A stretch of DNA of 64,000 nucleotides from contig NZ_CP054690.1 in NCBI RefSeq assembly GCF_013348805.1, positions 5,642,001-5,706,000 of the forward strand, read 5' to 3'. Below the pieces are notes generated by a model. It was not told where the DNA came from. It did no database searches and saw nothing but the letters and a program-made list of their open reading frames with translations. Position numbers and translations under genes: made by a program. Of this stretch, positions 17,321-29,123 are shown piece after piece (positions within the stretch are counted from its first letter, which is position 1; each line of letters opens with the position of its first letter). The stretch comes from Rhodococcus sp. W8901 (GTDB lineage Bacteria > Actinomycetota > Actinomycetes > Mycobacteriales > Mycobacteriaceae).

Positions 17321-17893
17321 TCAGGGGCGGCCGAGTGGCGTGATGGTGAGGATCGCGCAGGGATCGGTCATCTCGAAGGCGTCGACACACCCGGCCGGGA
17401 GCAGCACGGCCGCCTCCGTCACCGGATCGACGAGAACGACCAGCGCAGCGGGATCGGCGGCCCGGGGCGGCTCCCCGAACCGCATCGTCGCCGTGGCCGC
17501 ACCACGCCGCACCATGACGTTCAACGCCCGAGTGGGCGCCTCCACCCGGCACCCCGGCGCCCACTCGCCCGGAAATGCGATCGTCTGCAGCGGCGCGACG
17601 ACGTGGCGCACGACGCCGGTCGCGGCGTCCGGGGCGTCCGGGGCGGCCCCCGGCCCGAACGGCGCTCCGGTCAGTTCGATCGGGACCGCACCGATCGGCA
17701 TGAACAGTCGGTCGAATCCGTCGATCACCGAGAAGGTCGACGACGTCGGTTCGTCGGCGATGCTCACCCGCCACAGATCGGTCTCGGCGACCACCTGCGT
17801 GGTGCCCTGACCGTTGCGCCAGCGCACCGACACCCGGTCGTCGCGAGTGGTGCGACGCGCCGGCGCCCCGAGCGAGTACGGTCCGTCGTTCAC
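17321..17893 (-). CDS. hutD: HutD/Ves family cupin-like protein
   Basis: A 190-residue protein of the HutD family: VSVRWRNGQGTTQVVAE (~residues 21-37), WRVSIADEPTSSTFSVIDGFDRLFMPIGA and the late LNVMVRRG segment are typical. HutD is a double-stranded beta-barrel protein associated with histidine utilisation and thought to set an upper limit on its activity. No other hut gene is in the window, but a HutC-like palindrome lies 41 bp upstream, which supports the assignment. The start is ATG 17893. Confidence 0.88.
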   Translation of the reverse strand: MNDGPYSLGAPARRTTRDDRVSVRWRNGQGTTQVVAETDLWRVSIADEPTSSTFSVIDGFDRLFMPIGAVPIELTGAPFGPGAAPDAPDAATGVVRHVVAPLQTIAFPGEWAPGCRVEAPTRALNVMVRRGAATATMRFGEPPRAADPAALVVLVDPVTEAAVLLPAGCVDAFEMTDPCAILTITPLGRP

Positions 17894-17933
17894 AGTTCCT
17901 CCGGTGACATCTCACGCCATTACTTGTCCAGTC

Positions 17934-17945
17934 TTGTATATACAA
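17934..17945. promoter_or_regulatory. HutC-like operator upstream of hutD
   Basis: TTGTATATACAA is a perfect 12-bp palindrome, extended left by a C and a further TTGT half-site (cTTGTccagtcTTGT). It resembles the TTGTATRTACAA-type site bound by the GntR-family histidine utilisation repressor HutC in other bacteria. AT-rich sequence stands out sharply in this G+C-rich region. Confidence 0.6.
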
Positions 17946-18075
17946 CCCGGAGGCGCCGCGCGCGCCCGGGGGAGCGGCACCCGCGTCGGCCCGTACGAAC
18001 GACTGGGGTGTGGTCCGGCGTCACCTGGACACCGGGCCACACCCCACCGACAGCGGAGCGGCGTTGGCCGTCTCG

Positions 18076-18447
18076 TCAGCTGACGATCATGTCCTCCTGC
18101 GCCCAGTACGCGCGGGTGCTGGTGATCTTGGCGTCGTCGTCGAACGTCATGACGTCGATGGGCTCCATGACGTAGGTGGTGTCGCCGACCTTCGAGACGG
18201 TGCGGAAGTGGAAGGCGGCGCTGTTGCCCGCGACGCGAACCGTCAGCAGTTCCGCGGTCTGGTCCATCGCCTCGATCGCCTTGAAGAAGGCACGGATCTC
18301 CTCGACGCCCCGCTTGGGCTCGGTGCCGACCGGATCCTCGACAGTGGCACCCTCGGCGAACAGGGCGGCGACGGCGTCGGCGCTCTTGCTCTCGAGTGCC
18401 TTCATGTACGAGGCGACGGTGTGCTTGATGTCTTCTGCGGTTGCCAT
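18076..18447 (-). CDS. NTF2-like / SnoaL-type protein (steroid delta-isomerase-like)
   Basis: A 123-residue protein with the cone-shaped NTF2 fold pattern: HTVASYMKALESKSADAVAALFAEGATVEDPVGTEP (~residues 9-44), GVEEIRAFF and a C-terminal MEPIDVMTFDDDAKITSTRAYW. This resembles the steroid delta-isomerase-like branch (Asp in VEDPVG, tail DVMTFD). It could be an isomerase or a small ligand-binding protein. ATG 18447 (MATAEDIKH) has aaagg about 10 bp upstream; the long frame beyond it is shadow. It is divergent from the lipase gene. Confidence 0.82.
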   Translation of the reverse strand: MATAEDIKHTVASYMKALESKSADAVAALFAEGATVEDPVGTEPKRGVEEIRAFFKAIEAMDQTAELLTVRVAGNSAAFHFRTVSKVGDTTYVMEPIDVMTFDDDAKITSTRAYWAQEDMIVS

Positions 18448-18610
18448 GGTCGCTGAACCTTTGCTCGTGGAACGAATTTCAGGGTTTTCTCGGCGGCGAG
18501 CGTATCCCGGCTCACACACCCGACACATCGCTCGGTCCCGCCCACCGGACACTCCCGACATAGCGCCGAAGCCGCACGAGCCGCAACAATCCGGTGCTAG
18601 CGTCCCGCGC

Positions 18611-20122
18611 ATGCCAATCCAGTACGGGGGTTTCTGGGGCCGGATACTCGTCGCTGCACTCGCGGTGGGTGTCGTGGTCGGAGGTGGTACCGCAGGCACA
18701 GCCGCGGCCCAATCGAGCGGCAGTGCGCTGCCGAACACCAGCATCGGCGGAGTGGGATCGACCGGCAGTGCGGCCGGACAGGGATTCATCGGACCCGGGT
18801 CGCTCACCGACGGCACCGGCTCGGACGGCACCGGGTCCAACGGCACGACGCCGATCACCGGCTCGTGGGGGACGGGGTCTCTCGCCCGGTCCGCGTTCGG
18901 TTCCTGGATACCGGGTTCGGTGGACTCGTCGGTGTCGCCACCGGATCTGGCGCCCCCGCAGCTCGATACGCTGCACCAGGAGATGCAGCCCTCGCCGATC
19001 GGCGATCCGTTCTTCGACGAGTACCCGCCCGGCCTGCCCGGCATGACGAACGGCCAGGTCATCGAGACCCGCGACGTCACGCCGGTCGCCCGTCTACTCC
19101 CACTCGGGCCGGTGCGCGAGGTCCGGCAGATCAAGGTGAAGTCCACCGACGCGCTGGGTGCGCCGTCGTTCGCTACCGCGACCCTCGTCATCCCCGCCGC
19201 GGACTGGACCGGTCCCGGCCCGCGTCCGATCCTGGTGAACAACGTGCCGATCAACGGCCTCGGGCGGGCCTGCACCCCCTCCCACACCCTCGCCAACGGG
19301 ATCACACCATCGACCAACCCCTTCGACTTCCTCCGACCCGTCACGACGAAGGCCGAGGAACGCGGCTACGCGGTTCTCATCCCTGACCATGAGGGCCCGC
19401 AGATGGCGTACGCCGAACCGTACGTCGCCGGGCACGCCGTCCTCGACACCATCCGCGGCATGCGGAACGAGTACCCGGCGGAGTTCGGCAGCAGCAAACT
19501 CGCGATGATGGGCTACTCCGGCGGAGCGATCGCGACGCACGGCGCGGTCAAGCTGATCGATTCGTACGCACCCGAACTGGCCCCCGACATCGTCGGTGCC
19601 GCGTTCGGCGGCGTGCCCGCCGACTTCGAGATGCTCGGGCGCACCATGAACGGCAACCTCGCCAGTGGACTCTTCCTCGCGGCGGTGCTGGGGATCTCGC
19701 GGGAGCGGACCCAGATCCTGCCCCTGATCAACAGTCTGGGGCAGCGGCTGGGCATCTCCACCATCAAGGACATGTGCGTGAGCAACCTCGGCGTGATCGG
19801 CCTCCTGAACGCACCCGTCGAGGCACTCGCGAACATCAAGGATGCGCTGAATTCCCCTGTCGCGCACGACATCTACAACATCACGAAGATGGCGGGCATC
19901 AAGTCCGGTACCCCGCTGTACATCTACAACGGCGGGCAGGACTGGTGGATCCCCGCCCTCGGTGCCCGCAACCTGTACGACGAGCAGTGCGGACTGGGCG
20001 TCAATGCCGTGTACCGGCAGGTGCCCGGTGAGCACCTGCTCGGCGAGGCCATCGGCAACCCCGGAGCGTTCGACTGGGTCGACGCCCTCTTCCAGGGACA
20101 GCCCGCACCCGACGAGTGCTGA
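18611..20122 (+). CDS. Secreted lipase (LIP family, triacylglycerol lipase)
   Basis: A 503-residue protein. A Sec signal (WGRILVAALAVGVVVGGG) ends near AAA-QSS (~residue 34), followed by a ~90-residue Gly/Ser/Thr-rich linker. The catalytic domain has the nucleophile elbow GYSGGA (Ser ~residue 300), an acid candidate in GGQDWWIP (~440) and a His in PGEHLLGE (~478). This is the secretory lipase family of mycolic-acid bacteria, which hydrolyses lipid esters outside the cell. ATG 18611 precedes the signal directly. A strong hairpin follows. Confidence 0.9.
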   Translation: MPIQYGGFWGRILVAALAVGVVVGGGTAGTAAAQSSGSALPNTSIGGVGSTGSAAGQGFIGPGSLTDGTGSDGTGSNGTTPITGSWGTGSLARSAFGSWIPGSVDSSVSPPDLAPPQLDTLHQEMQPSPIGDPFFDEYPPGLPGMTNGQVIETRDVTPVARLLPLGPVREVRQIKVKSTDALGAPSFATATLVIPAADWTGPGPRPILVNNVPINGLGRACTPSHTLANGITPSTNPFDFLRPVTTKAEERGYAVLIPDHEGPQMAYAEPYVAGHAVLDTIRGMRNEYPAEFGSSKLAMMGYSGGAIATHGAVKLIDSYAPELAPDIVGAAFGGVPADFEMLGRTMNGNLASGLFLAAVLGISRERTQILPLINSLGQRLGISTIKDMCVSNLGVIGLLNAPVEALANIKDALNSPVAHDIYNITKMAGIKSGTPLYIYNGGQDWWIPALGARNLYDEQCGLGVNAVYRQVPGEHLLGEAIGNPGAFDWVDALFQGQPAPDEC

Positions 20123-20133
20123 GCGCCATCCAT

Positions 20134-20196
20134 CGCGTTTTGCGCACTTATCGCTGAATCCCGGAGGGTTCAGGAGCGATAAGTGCGCAAAACGCG
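20134..20196. terminator. Bidirectional terminator between lipase and leuS
   Basis: A perfect 22-bp stem (cgcgttttgcgcacttatcg plus ct, paired with its complement at 20175-20196) around a 19-nt loop. It fills most of the 80-bp gap between the two convergent stops. The stem contains TTTT/AAAA runs, so each direction has a small U tract within the stem. Confidence 0.85.
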
Positions 20197-20202
20197 GGTG
20201 GG

Positions 20203-23073
<2,871 letters not shown>

Positions 23074-23187
23074 TGTGGTCGCTATCTACTTGGATGACGG
23101 GAATTCCGTCAACCAGGGTAAAGCGTCCGCGGTCCCCCCGAACACCCAGCAACACCAGCCCGCGCGACCGGGTCGTATCGTGTAGGC

Positions 23188-23583
23188 GTGGTCATCGTCG
23201 CTGTCGTGCTTTTCGTCGCCGCTCTCGCCCTCGCCGGTCTGGGCGCCGCCGCACTGACCGGCCGCCTGACGCGCAACCGCTGGGCCGGTGTGCGCACCCC
23301 CCAGTCGCTGCGCGACGACGAGACGTTTGCCCTGGCCAACAAGGTCGCGGCCCCGAGCATGCTCGGCGGTGCCGGCGTGCTGGCCATCGGCGGGCTCGCC
23401 ATCCTGATCCTGCCCACCGTCGCCGGCGTGATCGCGACGATCGTCGTGATCGCCGGGGCCCTGTTCACCGTCGCGGCCGGTGGCGCGCTCGGCTCCAAGG
23501 CCGCGGGCGCGGTGCCCGACACCAGTGGCTGCGGCACATCCTGCGGCGCCTGCAGCCTCAAGGGCGCGTGCGAACCCGCCTGA
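23188..23583 (+). CDS. SdpI-family membrane protein with Cys-rich tail
   Basis: A 131-residue protein with membrane segments at ~residues 2-24, 57-75 and 78-98. NRWAGVRTPQSLRDDETFALANKVAA between the first two is the SdpI-domain pattern (immunity to the toxin SDP in Bacillus). The tail after the last membrane segment has CGTSCGACSLKGAC, four cysteines spaced like a metal or redox site. GTG 23188 begins right at a membrane segment. A DUF1648 membrane protein gene follows after 27 bp; the two domains are fused in SdpI-type proteins elsewhere. Confidence 0.75.
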   Translation: MVIVAVVLFVAALALAGLGAAALTGRLTRNRWAGVRTPQSLRDDETFALANKVAAPSMLGGAGVLAIGGLAILILPTVAGVIATIVVIAGALFTVAAGGALGSKAAGAVPDTSGCGTSCGACSLKGACEPA

Positions 23584-23610
23584 TCCGCCGGGCCTGATTG
23601 AATCCGGTGT

Positions 23611-24618
23611 GTGACCACACCCATACCGGACCCCTTCCCGCCACCCGCGCCGGCGCGCGTGATCGATCCGGCCGGCGCCGTCTTCGGTATCGGCGTCCCC
23701 GTGCTGGCGGCCGCCGCGGGCATCGCGCTGACATACATGCTCGAACCCCGCCTGCCGGCGCAGATCGCCACGCACTGGTCCGGTGACGGTGGCACGCCCG
23801 ACGGCTTCATGAGCCCCACGTCGAGTGCGTGGATGGTCGCCCTGATCCTGCTGCTCGTCGGGGGCGGCTGCTGCGCGATCGCGGCGCTCGCACAGGCCCA
23901 GTTGATGATGCGCCGGATGATGCTGCTGGTGGGACTCGTCGTCGTGGGCCTCATCCTCGCCGTCGAGGTCGCGATGATCGTCGGGCAGCTCGACGCGACG
24001 TCGGTGGTCGACACCCCGCTGCCCACCACCGCGATCGGAGTGGGGGCTGCCCTCGGCGCAGTGGTCGGGTTGCTCGGCGCGTCGCTGCTGCGGGACCACC
24101 GCGTCCGCACGGTCGCCACCGAGCCCCCCGCCGCCGTCCTGCCCCGCGGCGCCGTCGAGCTCCCGATCACCGACCAGGTCGGCATGAGCGCCGGTGGGCT
24201 CGCCGGGGTCGCGCTGGTGGTCGCCACGCCCGCGATCGGGGTGTCCTACCTGGCCGGGGCGTGGTGGCCCCTGGCCCTGTTCCTGCCCGCGGTGCTGCTG
24301 CTGGTCACGCTCCTGCAGTTCCGCGTCGTCGTCGACGCCGGCAGCATCCGTGTGCAGAACCTGGGGATGTCGGCGATCGAGTACGGCACCGACGAGGTCC
24401 TCGGCGCCGAGGTCGACGAGGTCCGGCCGTTCCAGGACTTCGGCGGCTGGGGTCTCAAGACGAAGGGCCGCGGCAACTACGGCGTCGTCACCCGGACCGG
24501 GCCGGCCGTCGTGGTGACCTTCGCGTGCGGGCACCGGCTCACCGTCACCACCCCGAAGGCGGAGGAGATCGCCGGCGCGCTCAACACGCTGGCCGATCGG
24601 CGATTCGCGCGATCCTGA
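23611..24618 (+). CDS. DUF1648-domain membrane protein
   Basis: A 335-residue protein with about six membrane segments. Residues ~25-70 hold the DUF1648 signature (LPAQIATHWSGDGGTPDGFMSP), a segment normally found at the N-terminus of SdpI-like proteins. The C-terminal ~110 residues after the last membrane pair form a soluble domain with alternating strands (VVDAGSIRVQNLGM, AEVDEVRPFQDFGGWG) that looks like a PH/SHOCT-type fold; this is inference. GTG 23611. It is probably cotranscribed with the SdpI-like gene. Its role is unknown, and envelope stress or peptide immunity is possible. Confidence 0.75.
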   Translation: MTTPIPDPFPPPAPARVIDPAGAVFGIGVPVLAAAAGIALTYMLEPRLPAQIATHWSGDGGTPDGFMSPTSSAWMVALILLLVGGGCCAIAALAQAQLMMRRMMLLVGLVVVGLILAVEVAMIVGQLDATSVVDTPLPTTAIGVGAALGAVVGLLGASLLRDHRVRTVATEPPAAVLPRGAVELPITDQVGMSAGGLAGVALVVATPAIGVSYLAGAWWPLALFLPAVLLLVTLLQFRVVVDAGSIRVQNLGMSAIEYGTDEVLGAEVDEVRPFQDFGGWGLKTKGRGNYGVVTRTGPAVVVTFACGHRLTVTTPKAEEIAGALNTLADRRFARS

Positions 24619-24621
24619 GGA

Positions 24622-25464
24622 TCACAGCGCCGACGCCCGGATCGCCTCCATCAGGGCCGCCTCCGGATCGCTGGGCGTGCTGGCCCGGCCCAGCAGCACG
24701 AACTCGACGTCTCCCGGGTCCGGGAGCCCGAACCGCTCGCCGACCGGTCGCAGCTCGGTCGGCAGCAGCGACTGCGCGTGCACGATGAAACCCAGCCCGG
24801 CCAGGACGGCCGCGCGCAGCCCCGTCCGGCTGTTGGCCAGGCACGTGATCCGGCTGGGCAGGCGGGCCGTCTCGAGCGCGCCGAGCGCGCACGCGCGGGT
24901 GATGCTGGGCGGGGGATAGGCCACCAGCGGCACCGGCGCCGACGGATCCCACTCCGACTCCGCCGTCCCACCCCACACCAGCCGATCCCGCCACACCAGA
25001 TCGCCGTGCGTCTCGCCGGGCCGACGCATCACGAACGCGAGGTCGAGATCGCCGGACCGCAACTGCGCGTGCACCGTGCGGCTCAGCCCCACCGTGAGCT
25101 GCAGGTCCACCAGCGGATGGGTGCGCCGGAAGTCCCGCAGGATCTGCGGCAGTCCCTTCGCGACCAGGTCCTCCGCGGCCCCGAACCGCAGCCGTCCGGT
25201 GAGTGTCGATCCCTCGAAGTACCGGCCGGCCCGGTCGTGGGCGTCGAGGATCGAGCGGGCGAACCCCACCATCGCGGTGCCGTCCGCCGTGAGTTCGACG
25301 GTGTGGGTGTCGCGGCTCAGCAGGGCGCGACCCGCGGCCCGCTCGAGCCGGGCGATGTGGCCGCTGACGGTGGACTGACGCAGACCCAGGTGCCGGGCGG
25401 CCGCGGTGAACCCGCCGGTCTGCTCGACGGCGAGGAATGTCCTGAGGAGAACCGGATCGAACAT
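24622..25464 (-). CDS. LysR-family transcriptional regulator
   Basis: A 280-residue regulator. The N-terminal winged helix (LLRTFLAVEQTGGFTAAARHLGLRQSTVSGHIARLE, ~residues 6-41) is diagnostic. The remaining part is a periplasmic-binding-like effector domain. It is divergent from a bile acid:sodium symporter-type gene across an 84-bp gap that contains AT-rich sequence suited to LysR boxes, so it probably controls that transporter. It ends 3 bp from the DUF1648 gene stop, convergently. Confidence 0.9.
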   Translation of the reverse strand: MFDPVLLRTFLAVEQTGGFTAAARHLGLRQSTVSGHIARLERAAGRALLSRDTHTVELTADGTAMVGFARSILDAHDRAGRYFEGSTLTGRLRFGAAEDLVAKGLPQILRDFRRTHPLVDLQLTVGLSRTVHAQLRSGDLDLAFVMRRPGETHGDLVWRDRLVWGGTAESEWDPSAPVPLVAYPPPSITRACALGALETARLPSRITCLANSRTGLRAAVLAGLGFIVHAQSLLPTELRPVGERFGLPDPGDVEFVLLGRASTPSDPEAALMEAIRASAL

Positions 25465-25548
25465 GCGTCCTGCTTATCACAAATCACGATCGCAGTTAAC
25501 GGGTTGAACGCCTTTCATGATCGAATTCGCTCCGTATACCGTTGACCG

Positions 25549-26535
25549 GTGAAGTTTCTGAGCAGGTTCTACATCGATGGATTCATCCTGGCCATCGTCA
25601 CGGTGGCAATCCTCGGCAGCCTGTTCCCGGTATCCGGCAGCGGTCAGACGGTCCTCGACTGGGCCACCAAGATCGCGATCGGCCTCCTGTTCCTCCTGTA
25701 CGGCGCCCGCCTGTCACCGACCGAGGCGCTGCAGGGTCTCAAGCACTGGCGGCTGCACTCGGTGGTGTTCGCGTCGACGTTCGTGCTGTTCCCGCTGATC
25801 GGCCTGGCGCTGCGGATCCTCGTGCCGACGATCATCACCGACGAGATGTACACCGGCATCCTGTATCTGTGCCTGGTGCCGTCGACGGTGCAGTCGTCGA
25901 TCGCGTTCACCTCGATCGCGCGCGGCAACGTCGCGGGCGCGATCGTGAGCGCGTCGTTCTCGAACCTGCTCGGCGTGTTCGTCACGCCGCTGCTGGTGAT
26001 CCTGCTGATGAACACCACCGGCGAGGCGACCGTCGACTTCTCGTCGGTGATCGACATCGTGCTGCAGCTGCTGCTGCCGTTCATGATCGGCCAGCTCATC
26101 CGCCCGCTCGTCATCGACTGGCTCACCAAGTACGCCGCCCCCACCAAGCTGGTGGACCGCGGGTCGATCCTGCTGGTCGTGTTCTCGGCGTTCAGCGCGT
26201 CCATGAACGAGCACATCTGGAGCACCGTCACGGTCGCGGAGGTGGCCGTTGTGGTCGCGGTGTGCTGCGGACTGCTGGCCGCGGTCCTCGGTATCACGGC
26301 GCTCGCGGGCAAGAAGCTCGGCTTCTCGCTGCCGGACCGGATCGTCATCATCTTCTGCGGCTCCAAGAAGAGCCTCGCGACCGGACTCCCGATGGCGTCG
26401 GTGCTGTTCGCCGGCCAGCCCGTCGGGCTGATCGTGCTCCCGCTGATGATCTTCCATCAGATCCAGCTCATCGTCTGCGCCGCACTGGCGCAGCGGTACG
26501 CCAAACGCACCGACCCGGAATCCGTCACGACCTGA
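25549..26535 (+). CDS. Bile acid:sodium symporter family (SBF-like) transporter
   Basis: A 328-residue membrane protein with nine or ten predicted segments. The patterns LLFLLYGARLSP (~residues 45-56), LVPSTVQSSIAFTSIARGN (~110-128) and FCGSKKSLATGLPMA (~265) match the SBF-like (YfeH/PF13593) branch of the bile acid:sodium symporter family. Transport of an organic anion with Na+ is likely; bile acids themselves are not implied. GTG 25549 lies at the first membrane segment. It is divergent from the LysR gene. Confidence 0.88.
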   Translation: MKFLSRFYIDGFILAIVTVAILGSLFPVSGSGQTVLDWATKIAIGLLFLLYGARLSPTEALQGLKHWRLHSVVFASTFVLFPLIGLALRILVPTIITDEMYTGILYLCLVPSTVQSSIAFTSIARGNVAGAIVSASFSNLLGVFVTPLLVILLMNTTGEATVDFSSVIDIVLQLLLPFMIGQLIRPLVIDWLTKYAAPTKLVDRGSILLVVFSAFSASMNEHIWSTVTVAEVAVVVAVCCGLLAAVLGITALAGKKLGFSLPDRIVIIFCGSKKSLATGLPMASVLFAGQPVGLIVLPLMIFHQIQLIVCAALAQRYAKRTDPESVTT

Positions 26536-26640
26536 CCGGAATCCGGTTCACCCACACGTTCGGCCCGGTTCCGGTTCAATGGAGACGGAGCGAGTTCCAG
26601 TACAGGCGTTTCCCGAGCAGCTGTGTTTTCGGAGGCGAAC

Positions 26641-28032
26641 GTGTCGAAGAACCATCACCACCGCGAATCCCGCGACTTGATCGCGCCCGCCTACACCGGC
26701 CGCTTGGCGACCGACCCCGTCCCGGCGCTGCGCCTGCCGCACGACTCGATGGATCCACGTGCCGCATACCGCTTCATCCACGACGAGCTGATGCTCGACG
26801 GCAGTTCGCGCCTCAATCTCGCGACGTTCGTGACGACGTGGATGGATCCCGAGGCGGGGACGCTGATGGCGGAGACGTTCGACAAGAACCTCATCGACAA
26901 GGACGAGTACCCGGCCACCTCGGCGATCGAGCAGCGCTGCGTCAACATGGTGGCCGCACTGTTCAACGCGCCGGACCTGTCCGACACCGACCCGACATCC
27001 GCGACCGGCGTCTCCACCCTGGGCTCGAGCGAGGCGGTGATGCTCGCCGGGCTCGCGATGAAGTGGCGTTGGCGGCAGGCCCGCAAACTTGGCGGGCTGG
27101 ACGCGTCCACACCGAAACTGGTGATGGGCAGCAATGTTCAGGTGGTGTGGGAGAAGTTCTGCCGGTACTTCGACGTGGAACCGGTGTACCTGCCGATGGA
27201 GCCGGGGCGGTACGTGATCACGCCCGAACAGGTGACCGCGGCGGTGGACGAGAACACGATCGGCGTCGTCGCGATCTTCGGCACCACGTATACCGGCGAA
27301 CTCGAGCCCGTCGAGGAGATCGCGCTGGCCCTGGACGCCCTGGCCGCGGACGGCGGGCCCGACATCCCGGTGCACGTGGACGCGGCCAGCGGCGGCTTCG
27401 TGGTCCCGTTCCTGAACCCGGAACTGGTGTGGGACTTCCGGATTCCCCGGGTGGTGTCGATCAACGTCAGCGGTCACAAGTACGGATTGACGTATCCCGG
27501 CCTCGGATTCGTGATCTGGCGCGACGCCGCACATCTACCCGAGGAGCTGGTGTTCCGCGTGAACTACCTCGGCGGCGACATGCCGACGTTCACGCTCAAC
27601 TTCTCCCGCCCCGGCAACCAGGTCGTGGGCCAGTACTACAACTTCCTGCGCCTGGGCCACGGCGGCTACCACAACATCATGAAGTCGCTGCGCAGCACCG
27701 CAATGTGGTTGTCCGGCAAGCTCGCCGAGGAGGGTGACTTCCGGGTGGTCAGCGACGGCTCGGCCATCCCGGTGCTGACGTTCGAACTGTCCGACGAGCC
27801 GAAGTTCACCGTCTTCGACGTCTCGCACGAACTGCGCGCCCGCGGCTGGCAGGTGCCGGCGTACACGATGCCCGCCGATGCCGAGGGCGTCGCGGTACTG
27901 CGCGTGGTGGTCCGTGAAGGCTTCAGCGCCGACCTGGCGCGTCTGCTGTTCGACGACATCGTCGAGGTGTGCAAGCACCTGCACCGCGAAGGCGTCGCGA
28001 TCCACTCCGAGGCTCGGCACTTCGCGCACTGA
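26641..28032 (+). CDS. gadB: Glutamate decarboxylase
   Basis: A 463-residue PLP enzyme that converts L-glutamate to GABA and CO2, consuming a proton. The PLP lysine is in SINVSGHKYGLTYPG (~residue 280), HVDAASGGF (~245) holds the PLP-binding Asp, and the substrate segment NLATFVTTWM lies near residue 60. GTG 26641 has a ggagg site 5 bp upstream; an extension to 26623 lacks one. No GABA antiporter (gadC) gene is adjacent. The alpha/beta hydrolase gene 80 bp downstream may be cotranscribed. Confidence 0.95.
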   Translation: MSKNHHHRESRDLIAPAYTGRLATDPVPALRLPHDSMDPRAAYRFIHDELMLDGSSRLNLATFVTTWMDPEAGTLMAETFDKNLIDKDEYPATSAIEQRCVNMVAALFNAPDLSDTDPTSATGVSTLGSSEAVMLAGLAMKWRWRQARKLGGLDASTPKLVMGSNVQVVWEKFCRYFDVEPVYLPMEPGRYVITPEQVTAAVDENTIGVVAIFGTTYTGELEPVEEIALALDALAADGGPDIPVHVDAASGGFVVPFLNPELVWDFRIPRVVSINVSGHKYGLTYPGLGFVIWRDAAHLPEELVFRVNYLGGDMPTFTLNFSRPGNQVVGQYYNFLRLGHGGYHNIMKSLRSTAMWLSGKLAEEGDFRVVSDGSAIPVLTFELSDEPKFTVFDVSHELRARGWQVPAYTMPADAEGVAVLRVVVREGFSADLARLLFDDIVEVCKHLHREGVAIHSEARHFAH

Positions 28033-28112
28033 TCGCCGGCAGCCCGGGGACGGTTCGGCCGATCGGGGGCGCGGGTAGCCGAGTGCCGTACCGAGCGAAG
28101 GAGAAGAGTCGA

Positions 28113-29084
28113 ATGTCCACACTGCCCGATCCGCCCGAACCCGTACTGGAGACCGCCGCAAAGGAACTGGCGGACGCGACCTCACCGCATCCCCGCATCT
28201 ACGAGGTTCCACCCGAGCAGGGACGCAAGATCCTCGCCGACCTGCAGAGCGGCGACGGGGTGGACCGGCCGGAAGTCGAGGACGAGTGGGTGGACGTCCA
28301 CGCCGGACCGCACGGCCGCGTGCGGACCCGGATCCTCCGCCCGGCCGGCGCGTCCGGCGATCTGCCCGTCGTGATCTACATCCACGGCGCCGGCTGGGTC
28401 TTCGGCGACGAGAACACGCACGACCGACTGGTTCGGGAACTGGCCGTCGGTGCGGGCGCCGCGGTGGTGTTCCCGGTCTACGACCGGGCGCCGGAAGCGA
28501 AGTACCCCGTCCAGATCGAACAGAACTACGCCGTGGCCTGCTGGGTCGCGCAGCAGGGCCGCGAGCATCGCCTGGACACCTCCCGGATGGCCGTGTGCGG
28601 TGACTCCGTCGGCGGCAACATGGCGACCGTGCTGGCGTTGATGGCGGCCGACCGCGGCGACGTGGCGCTGTCCGCGCAGGTCCTGCTGTACCCGGTGACC
28701 GACGCGAACTTCGAGACCGCGTCGTACCTGCAGTTCGCGGACGGCTACTACCTCACGCGAGACGGCATGAAGTGGTTCTGGGACCAGTACCTCCCCGACC
28801 CGGCGCAGCGCGGTGACATCTACGCCTCACCGCTGCAGGGAAGCCCACAGCGGCTCGCCGAGATGCCGACCACGCTGGTGATCACCGACGAGGCCGACGT
28901 CCTGCGCGACGAGGGCGAGGCCTACGCCGCGAAGCTGCGCGCGGCGGGCGTGGACGTCACTGCGGTCCGCGTCGCCGGCATGGTCCACGACTTCCTCATG
29001 CTCGACAGCCTCCGCGACTGCAGGGCCACCGTCGTCGCCCGCGAACTGGCGATCGCGGCGCTGCGAAAGGCGCTGTCCGGGTAG
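28113..29084 (+). CDS. Alpha/beta hydrolase (hormone-sensitive lipase/acetyl esterase type)
   Basis: A 323-residue esterase. The oxyanion-hole motif reads HGAGW (~residues 91-95) instead of the usual HGGGW, and the nucleophile elbow is GDSVGG (Ser ~168). The acid is likely the Asp in ITDEADVLRDE (~265), and the His is in GMVHDFLML (~295). It hydrolyses short-chain esters in the cytoplasm, and the natural substrate is unknown. ATG 28113 has aaggag upstream; the longer open frame to 27969 overlaps gadB in another frame and is ignored. Confidence 0.9.
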   Translation: MSTLPDPPEPVLETAAKELADATSPHPRIYEVPPEQGRKILADLQSGDGVDRPEVEDEWVDVHAGPHGRVRTRILRPAGASGDLPVVIYIHGAGWVFGDENTHDRLVRELAVGAGAAVVFPVYDRAPEAKYPVQIEQNYAVACWVAQQGREHRLDTSRMAVCGDSVGGNMATVLALMAADRGDVALSAQVLLYPVTDANFETASYLQFADGYYLTRDGMKWFWDQYLPDPAQRGDIYASPLQGSPQRLAEMPTTLVITDEADVLRDEGEAYAAKLRAAGVDVTAVRVAGMVHDFLMLDSLRDCRATVVARELAIAALRKALSG

Positions 29085-29123
29085 TCCGTTTCGCTGCGCG
29101 GGCTCCCCGGGGCGAGCGTGTCG

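Noticed and set aside
23074-23187. T-box or other riboswitch before leuS
   Set aside because: Only 113 bp separate leuS from the divergent gene, and no stem I or T-box sequence is visible; one small GACGG/CCGTC dyad is not enough.
25542-27737. 731-codon plus-strand open frame overlapping the SBF transporter and gadB
   Set aside because: It crosses two well-supported genes in another frame and is Arg/Asp-rich without any recognisable fold.
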